In this document: piece after piece, positions 8,178-14,333 of the stretch
Numbering within the stretch: the first letter of the stretch is position 1
Layout of the letters: each line of letters starts with the position of its first letter
Assembly (NCBI GenBank): GCA_022826345.1
Contig: JAJDVB010000076.1
Coordinates: 1 to 14,470 of the forward strand
Length of the DNA stretch: 14,470 nucleotides
Direction of reading: 5' to 3'
Source: Alphaproteobacteria bacterium
Lineage (GTDB): Bacteria; Pseudomonadota; Alphaproteobacteria; UBA828
Program-made: the position numbers and the translations under genes
Notes under the pieces: model-generated
Told to the model about the DNA's origin: nothing
The model's input: the letters and a program-made list of their open reading frames with translations, nothing else
Database searches by the model: none

Positions 8178-8699
8178 TTAGAAAAACGTCGACATGGTCC
8201 GAGGGATCAGCGTCTGGTCGAGGATAACCTTGCGTCGCGCGATGCGCCACGAGCCGCCGTCAGGACGAAGCCGGTCCTCGCGGCGCCCGACATAGAGGAC
8301 TTCCGTACGTTCCAACCGCGATTGGTAGACGAGCAGGTTGCAGCGCACGTCGAGCTCGCCGCCGCCTGCCTCCTCGATCTCCACGTTCGAGACGAAATAG
8401 CGCATCCTGGACGGCGGCTGTTCCGCATGGGCCAGGGACGAACGCAAGCGCTCGATCCGCGCGGCAAGAAAGGCCTTGTCGTCGTCGAAGAAGGCCATTT
8501 CGCCGTCGGCAGCCACGGCGTCGGATTGCCCGTCCACGGTCTCGCGCGCGGGCATCCAGTAGCGGGCGTCGTCCGTGAAGAGCGCGAGCCATTCCTCCAG
8601 GCGAAGCTCGCTCAGCAGGCGAACCTCGCGGTAAAGGAACTGCTCAACGCGGTGCTGCAGCGCGGCGTCGACCACGAGAACGGCCGGACCACGGCGCAT
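8178..8699 (-). CDS. Aromatic-ring-hydroxylating dioxygenase, small (beta) subunit
   Basis: This roughly 173-residue protein has the NTF2/SnoaL-like fold pattern of ring-hydroxylating dioxygenase beta subunits. QHRVEQFLYREVRLLSE near the start is followed by EEWLALFTDDARYWMP, the usual family block, then FFDDDKAFLAARIERL and the C-terminal SWRIARRKVILDQ strand. The beta subunit has no redox centre. It completes the alpha3beta3 hexamer and can shape substrate choice. ATG 8699 is taken as the start; it overlaps the alpha gene by 56 bases. TTG 8702 or GTG 8675 are possible alternatives, because family homology only begins around residue 14. Its presence points to an aromatic or heteroaromatic dioxygenase type rather than an alpha-only demethylase. 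Confidence 0.88.
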   Translation of the reverse strand: MRRGPAVLVVDAALQHRVEQFLYREVRLLSELRLEEWLALFTDDARYWMPARETVDGQSDAVAADGEMAFFDDDKAFLAARIERLRSSLAHAEQPPSRMRYFVSNVEIEEAGGGELDVRCNLLVYQSRLERTEVLYVGRREDRLRPDGGSWRIARRKVILDQTLIPRTMSTFF

Positions 8700-9993
8700 C
8701 AAGCAGCGCCGCCCAGTGCTGGTAGAAGTTCAGTTGATTGGTCTCCGAGATGTAGGGCGAGAAGCGGCCGGGGCAGCCCTCGGGTCCATCCAGCAACGCC
8801 TGGCCCACGTTCATCTGGTAGTTGAAATCCAGCCGCTGACCCACCACGCCGCGGGTGGCCTCGGTCACCTGCTCGAAGTTCTCGGTATCGTCCTGCGCGG
8901 CGATTCCACTGACCGCCTGGATACGGGTGAAATCGACCCGCGCCTGCTCCTTGATCACCCGCGGTGCGTCTCGGTCGACCGCGCACCAGTTCCAGGCCTC
9001 CAGCCGGTCGGGGCCCTTGGGTATCCAGAGGTAGAAGCCGATCGGCCTAAGCGCGCTGAAGTCGTTGAACGAGAGATTGGGGAACATGTTGCTGAACGAG
9101 AGCGCGTAGAGGCCGGCCTGGTGCTTCGGAAACGCCTTGATGAGCCGCTGCTGGCACTCCTCGACGTACTCGACCACCTCCGGTCCGTAGGACTCGGCGA
9201 GCGCGCGGTCGACGTCATAGCGCTCGCCGCCGAAGACGATGCCCGTCATGCCGTGGCCGTTGTCGAGGCCAATGTTGAAGTACTCGTCCTCCTTGCCGCG
9301 GAAGCTCGGATTGGCCGGATTGATCTGCGGGATGTCGAGCTTGTACATCGAGCCGTGCGAGTAGGGCAGGTGATAGGTGTCGCCCGTGAAGTTCTCGCTC
9401 GCGATTTTCCAGTTGGCGTTGAGGGAGTAGCGCTGGACGCCGGGAACGAACTCGATCCCGCCAACGTGGCGCTCGATCATCACGTCCAGATACCAGCGCA
9501 GATCGCCGAGAAAGTCGTCGAGGCTCTCGGCGCCGGCGTCCCAGTTGCCGAAGATCATGCCGCCGTAGACCGCCAGCTTCGGCACTTCGAGCAGGCCCCA
9601 GCGGTCCCGGTCGAGGCGGTCGCCATAGGCGTCCCGTTCCAGCGGCACGCCCTTGAGCCTGCCCGTGTTGGCGTAGGTCCAGCCGTGAAAGCTGCAGGTG
9701 AACTGGCGGGCATTGCCGCGGTCCGCCCGGCAGACCCGCATGCCCCGGTGGCGGCATGAGTTGAGGAACGCGCGAATCTTTCCGTCGTCGCCCCGGCAGA
9801 TGAGGATGGGGTCCTCGCCCATGTAGGACGTCATGTAATCGCCGGGCTCGGGAATGTGGGACTCGTGGCCAAGGAAGAGCCAGCAGCGCGCAAAGATGCG
9901 TTCGAGCTCCAGTTGGTAGATCTCCGGGTCAAAGAAGATCTTGCGGCTGATCAGCCCTTCGTCGAGCTTGAGGTAGCGCTCCAACCCCTCCAT
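8644..9993 (-). CDS. Rieske non-heme iron oxygenase, large (alpha) subunit
   Basis: The 449-residue product carries the Rieske 2Fe-2S ligands Cys80, His82, Cys100 and His103 (CRHRG and CSFHGW). The mononuclear iron site is ENFTGDTYHLPYSH with Asp205, His208 and His213, and the third ligand is Asp368 or Asp369 in QDDTENFEQ. The enzyme would activate O2 on an aromatic or heterocyclic ring, or on an N- or O-alkyl group, using electrons from a ferredoxin/reductase not present here. ATG 9993 is preferred over the upstream frame (to 10068) because AAGGGGGGAGG lies before it and MEGLERYLKL is a normal beginning. Homology ends at about NFYQHWAALLDA. The last 16 or so residues are Arg/Ala-rich and overlap the beta gene, which may be a run-on after a small indel. 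It is the first gene of the six-gene operon. Confidence 0.93.
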   Translation of the reverse strand: MEGLERYLKLDEGLISRKIFFDPEIYQLELERIFARCWLFLGHESHIPEPGDYMTSYMGEDPILICRGDDGKIRAFLNSCRHRGMRVCRADRGNARQFTCSFHGWTYANTGRLKGVPLERDAYGDRLDRDRWGLLEVPKLAVYGGMIFGNWDAGAESLDDFLGDLRWYLDVMIERHVGGIEFVPGVQRYSLNANWKIASENFTGDTYHLPYSHGSMYKLDIPQINPANPSFRGKEDEYFNIGLDNGHGMTGIVFGGERYDVDRALAESYGPEVVEYVEECQQRLIKAFPKHQAGLYALSFSNMFPNLSFNDFSALRPIGFYLWIPKGPDRLEAWNWCAVDRDAPRVIKEQARVDFTRIQAVSGIAAQDDTENFEQVTEATRGVVGQRLDFNYQMNVGQALLDGPEGCPGRFSPYISETNQLNFYQHWAALLDAPWSGRSRGRRRAAAPR

Positions 9994-10129
9994 CAGCCTC
10001 CCCCCTTGCCCCGAAACCGGCGGCACGCCCGCTCGATGGACAGCACGAAACTTAGCATGAGAGGTCACGGCATATGAACGACGCGGGCCGGGCGGCCGTG
10101 CTCACGGGCCGTGCGCTACTGCCGCCCGC
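9994..10129. promoter_or_regulatory. Divergent promoter region between the catabolic operon and the small-protein/ATPase operon
   Basis: These 136 bases are the only gap between the start of the minus-strand Rieske gene and the plus-strand 10130 gene, so both promoters should lie here. Visible structure includes CCGTG-CT-CACGG at 10096-10107 and a direct repeat GGCCGTGC at 10094-10101 and 10107-10114. Either could be an operator. I could not pick convincing -35/-10 pairs. The assignment rests mainly on gene arrangement. Confidence 0.4.
9997..10007 (-). promoter_or_regulatory. Ribosome binding site of the Rieske alpha subunit
   Basis: On the minus strand AAGGGGGGAGG lies 3 bases before ATG 9993. 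It decides that start over the in-frame start at 10068. Confidence 0.65.
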
Positions 10130-10393
10130 ATGCTTGACCGACAAGAGGGCTGCCGATTGAATGCGCTGGCCACGGGGTTCGGGATTCTCGTCGTGATCGA
10201 TCGCTCAAACCTTCGCGCCTGCCTGTGGGCGATCCTCTACTGCCTGCTGATCGTCGTCGGGTGCGGAGCGATGATCGAACAGGAGATTTCGTACTTCGTG
10301 GTGGTGCCCGTCGGGCTCTTCGTGTTCCCCCTGCTGGCAAGCCTGCCCTTCGTGATCTGGTTTCGATCCGCCGGCCCGCCGGCGCGAGACTAG
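10130..10393 (+). CDS. Small two-helix membrane protein, unrecognised
   Basis: The 87-residue translation has two hydrophobic segments: about 32-46 (LWAILYCLLIVVGCG) and about 54-77 (YFVVVPVGLFVFPLLASLPF). A short acidic loop (MIEQE) lies between them and the tail is Arg/Pro-rich. I recognise no family. It is credited as a gene because the helices are clean and codon use is GC-rich. The next gene also starts 3 bases after its stop, with the transporter ATPase overlapping in turn. The start is uncertain. ATG 10130 has no clear ribosome site, TTG 10157 has AAGAGG upstream, and GTG 10193 would still keep both helices. It could be an accessory membrane subunit of the ABC importer, comparable in position only to the small membrane proteins seen in some glycerol ABC operons. 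Confidence 0.55.
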   Translation: MLDRQEGCRLNALATGFGILVVIDRSNLRACLWAILYCLLIVVGCGAMIEQEISYFVVVPVGLFVFPLLASLPFVIWFRSAGPPARD

Positions 10394-10396
10394 GCG

Positions 10397-10558
10397 ATGT
10401 TGGAACACGTTGCCGTCGCTGCGGTCTGCGTGCCGTTCATACTTTTGATCGGGGTGTGGAACACGCGGCGGCGTTGGCTGACGCCTGGCGAAGTCCGATT
10501 CTGGGGTGTGGCCCTCTTCATCGCGGTCGAGCTCGTGTATCTGGGTGTGGTGTCATGA
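10397..10558 (+). CDS. 53-residue two-helix membrane protein overlapping the ABC ATPase start
   Basis: ATG 10397 opens a 53-codon frame ending at TGA 10556-10558. The product begins MLEHVAVAAVCVPFILLIGVW, a hydrophobic helix. A basic turn (NTRRRWLTPGE, about 22-32) follows, then a second helix (VRFWGVALFIAVELVYLGVV). This positive inner loop suggests both termini face the periplasm. No known family is recognised. The frame sits exactly between the 87-residue membrane protein (3-base gap) and the ATPase (ATGA overlap), which is strong positional support for a translated gene. Translational coupling should make roughly matched amounts with the ATPase. Function is unknown; an importer accessory subunit is the simplest inference. 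Confidence 0.6.
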   Translation: MLEHVAVAAVCVPFILLIGVWNTRRRWLTPGEVRFWGVALFIAVELVYLGVVS

Positions 10559-11634
10559 CGGATGTGCGTCTGGAGGGCCTGACCAAGCGCTTCGGTCCAG
10601 TGGTTGCGGTCGAATCCGTGGACCTCACCATCAATTCCGGGGAGTTCGTCGTCCTGGTCGGCCCGTCGGGGTCGGGCAAGACCACGTGTCTCCGCATGAT
10701 CGCGGGCCTGGAGACGGTGACCTCTGGCAGCATCTTCATCGGCGACACCGACGTCGCCCAGGTCCACGCCAAGGATCGCAACGTGGCCATGGTGTTCCAG
10801 TCCTACGCCCTCTATCCCCACATGTCCGTGGCGGACAACATGGGGTTCGCCCTGAAGATCAGGAAGTTGCCGCGCGACGAAATCGAAAGACGCGTGCGCG
10901 AGGTGGCAGCCATCCTCGGGCTCACCCAGGAGCTCCCACGCAGGCCCAAGACCCTCTCCGGCGGTCAGCAGCAGCGCGTCGCGCTCGGCCGGGCCATCGT
11001 TCGCGACCCTGCGGTGTTCCTGTTCGACGAGCCGCTCTCCAATCTCGACGCCAAGCTCCGCGTCGCCATGCGGAGTGAGCTCATCAAGCTGCATCATCGC
11101 CTCGACACGACGATGATCTACGTGACCCACGACCAGATCGAAGCGATGACCATGGGCGACCGCATCGTCGTGATGCACGAGGGAGGCATCCGGCAGGTGG
11201 GCACGCCCCTGGAGGTCTACGACGATCCCGATGACGCGTTCGTTGCCGGCTTCATTGGGAGCCCGGCCATGAACCTGATCGACGGCATGGCGCAACCAAG
11301 CGACGGCACCGTCACCTTCCGAACCGACGGGCTGGACATCGGCCTCCCGGCCGGCCACCCGGTCGCTCATAGCGGGCCCGTCACGATCGGCATCCGGCCT
11401 GAGTTCCTGGATCTGCAGCCGGCTGACTGCGCCGTCGCCATCGCGGGACGGGTCGAGGCAGTGGAGCATCTCGGTGCGGATACCATCGTCGAACTCGAGA
11501 CGGCGGGCCCCACGCTGGTCGCCCGTCTGGCCCGCAACGACGGAATCTCCTACGGCAGCGACATTCGCCTGTGGGTCGATCCAGCCAACGTCAAGGCGTT
11601 CGACCAGGACTCGGGTAAACGCCTCCGCAGCTAG
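10555..11634 (+). CDS. ABC importer ATPase, UgpC/MalK-like (CUT1 type)
   Basis: The 359-residue protein has all the nucleotide-binding motifs: Walker A GPSGSGKTT (36-44), Q-loop Gln82, signature LSGGQQQR (134-141), Walker B VFLFDEP (154-160) and switch His192 in THDQIEAM. A C-terminal TOBE-type regulatory domain follows (about 240-355). Length and the VFQSYALYPHMSV stretch are typical of UgpC/MalK/MsmK ATPases that energise sugar, polyol and related importers. ATG 10555 overlaps the stop of the 53-residue gene (ATGA), indicating translational coupling. Its TAG (11632-11634) shares two bases with the stop of the opposing permease gene. It is the only ATPase in the window, so it should drive the permeases at 11631-13363 with the binding protein at 4530-5927. 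TOBE-type ATPases can serve several transporters, so exclusivity is not proven. Confidence 0.93.
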   Translation: MTDVRLEGLTKRFGPVVAVESVDLTINSGEFVVLVGPSGSGKTTCLRMIAGLETVTSGSIFIGDTDVAQVHAKDRNVAMVFQSYALYPHMSVADNMGFALKIRKLPRDEIERRVREVAAILGLTQELPRRPKTLSGGQQQRVALGRAIVRDPAVFLFDEPLSNLDAKLRVAMRSELIKLHHRLDTTMIYVTHDQIEAMTMGDRIVVMHEGGIRQVGTPLEVYDDPDDAFVAGFIGSPAMNLIDGMAQPSDGTVTFRTDGLDIGLPAGHPVAHSGPVTIGIRPEFLDLQPADCAVAIAGRVEAVEHLGADTIVELETAGPTLVARLARNDGISYGSDIRLWVDPANVKAFDQDSGKRLRS

Positions 11635-12464
11635 CCTTTGACGGCGCCGAAGGTCAGGCCCTGAACCAGCTTTTTCTGAATAAAGAAGATGAAGACGAGC
11701 ACGGGAATGCTCTGAATGATCGAGGCGGAGGCGACCTGGCCCCATTGCGTTCCCGTATGCAGGACCAGCGACGGGATCATCACCGTCAGCGGGCGCGTGT
11801 CGCCGCCGGTGAGGATCAGGGCGAACAGCAGCTCGTTCCACGAGAAGATCAGAACGAAGATCGAGACCGCCGCGAGGCCGGGGTAGGTCATCGGCAGGGT
11901 GATCTGCAGGAACACCCGGAAGTGGCCGCAACCGTCGAGATAGGCTGCCTCCTCGATCTCGCGCGGCACGTCGTCGAAGAATGACCGCATCATCCAGACC
12001 ACCAGGACGAGATTGAACGTGGTGTGCGCCAGGATGACGCCGGCGTAGGTATTGACCAGGCCAAGATCCCTGAAAATCAGGTACATCGGCAGCGCATAGG
12101 CGACGGGAGGGCCGAGGCGGGTCGCAAGGATGTAGAAGAAGAGGTGATTGCCGGCCGGGATCTTGAAGCGGGAAAAGCCGTAGGCCGCGAGTGTTCCGAC
12201 GAAGACGCAAAGCGCCGTGCTCGAAAAGCCGATGATCACGGAGTTCAGCAGATAACTGTCGAAGCCCTTGTAGATGATGTCCGTGTAGTTGATCGAGGTG
12301 GGGTTGAAGATCCACTTGGGCTCGGGCGAGATCAGCTCGCCGCGCGTCTTGAAGCTAGCCAGCAGAATCCAGATGTAGGGGATCAGCGCCACCCCCAGCA
12401 GCACGAGAAGAGGGATCACGAACGTGACCAGCTGGCGCGCGAAGAGGCTGCGCCCGATGGTCAT
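11631..12464 (-). CDS. ABC importer permease, MalG/UgpE-like
   Basis: The 277-residue protein begins with a short cytoplasmic leader and a first helix (LVTFVIPLLVLLGVALIPY). Further hydrophobic segments make about six helices in the binding-protein-dependent permease pattern. The EAA loop that docks on the ATPase is EEAAYLDGCGHFRVFLQITLP, with the conserved Gly and the I..LP ending. The C-terminus (KKLVQGLTFGAVKG) is typical of MalG-type subunits. ATG 12464 overlaps the stop of the preceding permease (ATGA) and has GAGGAAA before it, so the longer frame to 12854 is a shadow. The protein spans the cytoplasmic membrane and forms the channel with its partner. It ends tail to tail with the ATPase. 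Confidence 0.92.
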   Translation of the reverse strand: MTIGRSLFARQLVTFVIPLLVLLGVALIPYIWILLASFKTRGELISPEPKWIFNPTSINYTDIIYKGFDSYLLNSVIIGFSSTALCVFVGTLAAYGFSRFKIPAGNHLFFYILATRLGPPVAYALPMYLIFRDLGLVNTYAGVILAHTTFNLVLVVWMMRSFFDDVPREIEEAAYLDGCGHFRVFLQITLPMTYPGLAAVSIFVLIFSWNELLFALILTGGDTRPLTVMIPSLVLHTGTQWGQVASASIIQSIPVLVFIFFIQKKLVQGLTFGAVKG

Positions 12465-13363
12465 GAAGTTTCCTCGACGGGCTTGGGCTTGCCGCTCACG
12501 GTCTTGAAGAAGAGCGCGGCCACCACCAGGGAGGCGAACGCGAGGACAAGGCAGACGGCGGCACCGTAGCCTAGGTCCCAACGTATGAAGTTGGTTCGGT
12601 AGGCGAAGGTCGAGATGACCTCGGTCGCGTTGCCCGGCCCGCCGCCCGTGAGCACGTAGATGGTGTCGAACACCTTGCTGGCATCGATGCCGCGAAGCAT
12701 CACCGCGACGACGATGAGCGGAAAGAGCATGGGCAGCTGGATATGTCGGAAGATCTGCCAGCGGGAGGCGCCGTCGATCGTGGCCGCCTCGATGGGTGCC
12801 TGGGGCAGCGCGCTGAGCCCCGCCAGCATGATCAGCATGATGAAGGGCGTCCATTCCCAGATATCGATGATGATCAGGGCGCCGAAGGCGGTGATCGGCC
12901 CCGAGAAGACGCTGGTCTCCTCGAACAGCCCCAGGCGGTTCATGTAGACCGTCAGCACCCCAAAACTCGGCATCAGGAAGAAGCGCCAGATCATGCCGAC
13001 AACGACGGGTGCGATCATCGTCGGGATCATGAGGATGGTGAGGACGAGCCGGCGGCCCGCGAACTCCCGGTTGATCCAGAGGGCGATAAGAAGCCCGAGC
13101 GCCAGCTCGATCGGGACCGCGATCATCATGAAGATCGCCGTATGAGCCAGCGATCGGTAGAAGTTACCGTCGGAGCCGAGCAGGTCGCGATAGTTGTCGA
13201 GGGCGACGAACTGGCCGCGCTTGCTCGGCATGGCCAGCGAGAGGTCGCGGAAGCTGTCGATGAGGGCGAGCGTGACCGGGGCGACGGCCACGATGATCAG
13301 CAACAGGAGGACCGGGCCCATGCAGAACCACATGAAAGTTCGCGTGGATCCGGTATGGACCAT
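12461..13363 (-). CDS. ABC importer permease, MalF/UgpA-like
   Basis: The product of about 300 residues has a first helix (FCMGPVLLLLIIVAVAPVTLA) followed by the RDLSL and FVALDNYRDLL stretches usual in MalF/UgpA-type permeases of CUT1 importers. Further helices and the ATPase-docking EAA loop (EAATIDGASRWQIFRHIQLP) follow. The VLTGGGPGNATEV motif is the well-known late-loop signature of these subunits. ATG 13363 is chosen. TTG 13378 in the same frame is possible, and neither start has a strong ribosome site. The gene ends in ATGA overlap with the MalG-like gene, so the two are co-translated. Its promoter should lie in the 13379-13800 gap. Confidence 0.9.
   Translation of the reverse strand: MVHTGSTRTFMWFCMGPVLLLLIIVAVAPVTLALIDSFRDLSLAMPSKRGQFVALDNYRDLLGSDGNFYRSLAHTAIFMMIAVPIELALGLLIALWINREFAGRRLVLTILMIPTMIAPVVVGMIWRFFLMPSFGVLTVYMNRLGLFEETSVFSGPITAFGALIIIDIWEWTPFIMLIMLAGLSALPQAPIEAATIDGASRWQIFRHIQLPMLFPLIVVAVMLRGIDASKVFDTIYVLTGGGPGNATEVISTFAYRTNFIRWDLGYGAAVCLVLAFASLVVAALFFKTVSGKPKPVEETS
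12469..12475 (-). promoter_or_regulatory. Ribosome binding site of the MalG-like permease
   Basis: On the minus strand GAGGAAA lies just before ATG 12464, inside the end of the upstream permease gene. It supports the coupled ATGA start. Confidence 0.6.
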
Positions 13364-13800
13364 CCCGTGCGTGCTCAAGAGACGATGCCCCCGGCCCTAA
13401 GCCAATAACGCCACGGTGCAGAGAGGTTGCAGCACTCCACGATCGTACTGGGTCACAATGACACTCGCACCGTCTCGCCGTCCCCCAGTTGATCGCGATT
13501 CAATGTTCAGCGGTGGCCAGCCGGTCGCAAGGGGCGTTGGAGTTTTTCTCATTCTAGTGCTGCCCCTCGCGCTGTCGCAACGCGACGGCCGTGCTCGGCG
13601 AAGAGTCAGCGGCAATCGCAACACGCGACAGCCCGGATACTGAGGACGTGGCAGGCGCGATCGTCGGAGCCCACACGAGGGTCTCCTCTTTGTGTGACAT
13701 GAGCGAGGAGCGCACGGAGCCTTGTCGCCTCGTCCGGCGCCGGCGTAAGTTGTTCGCGGCGGTCGACGGGCCGGTCGATGGCTGAGCCTTAACCGAGCAG
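13364..13800. other. Divergent gap of about 430 bases without a convincing gene
   Basis: Short open frames cross this stretch on both strands (for example 13416-13643 + and 13554-13892 -). They are Arg/Ser-rich, overlap each other, and show no recognisable domain. The gap lies between the starts of the permease operon and the cupin gene, so it should hold both promoters. Two inverted repeats stand out: GTCGC-AAC-GCGAC at 13574-13586, and GCTGTCGC at 13571-13578 matched by GCGACAGC at 13625-13632. Confidence 0.45.
13574..13586. promoter_or_regulatory. Possible operator: GTCGC inverted repeat
   Basis: The 13-base element GTCGC-AAC-GCGAC is a perfect 5-bp inverted repeat. An 8-base copy of its left half and flank is inverted again at 13625-13632. 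Its position in a divergent promoter gap would suit a repressor or activator site. In GC-rich DNA such repeats arise often by chance. Confidence 0.22.
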
Positions 13801-14223
13801 ATGACGGCTAAGATGAGCGAATCCCTTGCAAGCTTTCGCACGGTCGTGAACGTCGAGACCGCGATCTTCGGAGCGGAACCGCCCCATCGCATGAAGCTCG
13901 CGGACCGTTCCGATCGTCCGGCGCGTGGCGGTGTCAGTTACTGCAACATCAGCTACGACGCGGAAGCAGGCGAAGGCTGCTACCTGGTTCGCTTTGCGCC
14001 AGGGGCCGGCTCGACGCCTCACGAGCACGTCGGATACGAGGAGTTCCTGGTCCTCGACGGAACGCTGACCGATTGCGACGGCACGGTTTACCGCCGCAAC
14101 GATTTCGTCTCACTGAAGCCGGGCTCGAAGCATGTCTCGGTCTCGGAAGACGGTGCCACGCTCGCGGTGTTCATACGCGGTGAATTTCGCGCGCTTGGTA
14201 AGGACGAGGAGGTTCACCGATAA
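13801..14223 (+). CDS. Single-domain cupin protein, ChrR-cupin-like
   Basis: The 140-residue protein holds one cupin barrel. Motif 1 is STPHEHVGYEEFLVLDG with candidate metal ligands His74, His76 and Glu80 or Glu81. Motif 2 contains NDFVSLKPGSKH with His111. The YEEFLVLDGTLTD pattern and the PGSKH ending resemble the cupin domain of ChrR-type anti-sigma factors, but the zinc-binding ChrR N-terminal domain is absent, so it is not a full anti-sigma factor. Cytoplasmic location is likely because no signal peptide is seen. The start may be ATG 13801 or ATG 13813; neither has a clear ribosome site. Possible jobs are a small-molecule dioxygenase or isomerase or a ligand sensor. The sequence alone does not decide, and a link to the neighbouring importer is only positional. 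Confidence 0.8.
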   Translation: MTAKMSESLASFRTVVNVETAIFGAEPPHRMKLADRSDRPARGGVSYCNISYDAEAGEGCYLVRFAPGAGSTPHEHVGYEEFLVLDGTLTDCDGTVYRRNDFVSLKPGSKHVSVSEDGATLAVFIRGEFRALGKDEEVHR

Positions 14224-14259
14224 CGGTCAGTAGGGCGCCGGTTGCGCGGCGTGGGGACC

Positions 14260-14283
14260 GCTGTTCATCAGAAATAGAACAGC
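14260..14283. terminator. Hairpin between converging cupin and right-edge genes
   Basis: GCTGTTC (14260-14266) and GAACAGC (14277-14283) form a 7-bp stem with a 10-base loop, 37 bases after the cupin stop and about 50 bases after the stop of the right-edge minus-strand gene. No T tract follows on either strand, so termination is plausible by position but not canonical. Confidence 0.35.
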
Positions 14284-14333
14284 TGCTCCTGGGTGACGCC
14301 CTCGTCTCCAAAACTGATCAGGCCGGCGCAGGA

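Noticed and set aside
8716..9759. Plus-strand open frame (347 codons) antisense to the Rieske alpha subunit
   Set aside because: It is a shadow of the Rieske gene, with no motif and repetitive Val/Ala/Glu content.
10390..12315. Minus-strand open frame (641 codons) spanning the ATPase antisense and the permease out of frame
   Set aside because: It crosses two genes with unmistakable motifs in other frames, and its translation is Arg/His/Asp-rich without any domain.
13416..13643. Small open frames in the 13364-13800 gap as possible genes
   Set aside because: Frames on both strands overlap each other, have Arg/Ser-rich translations, no ribosome site and no recognisable similarity.
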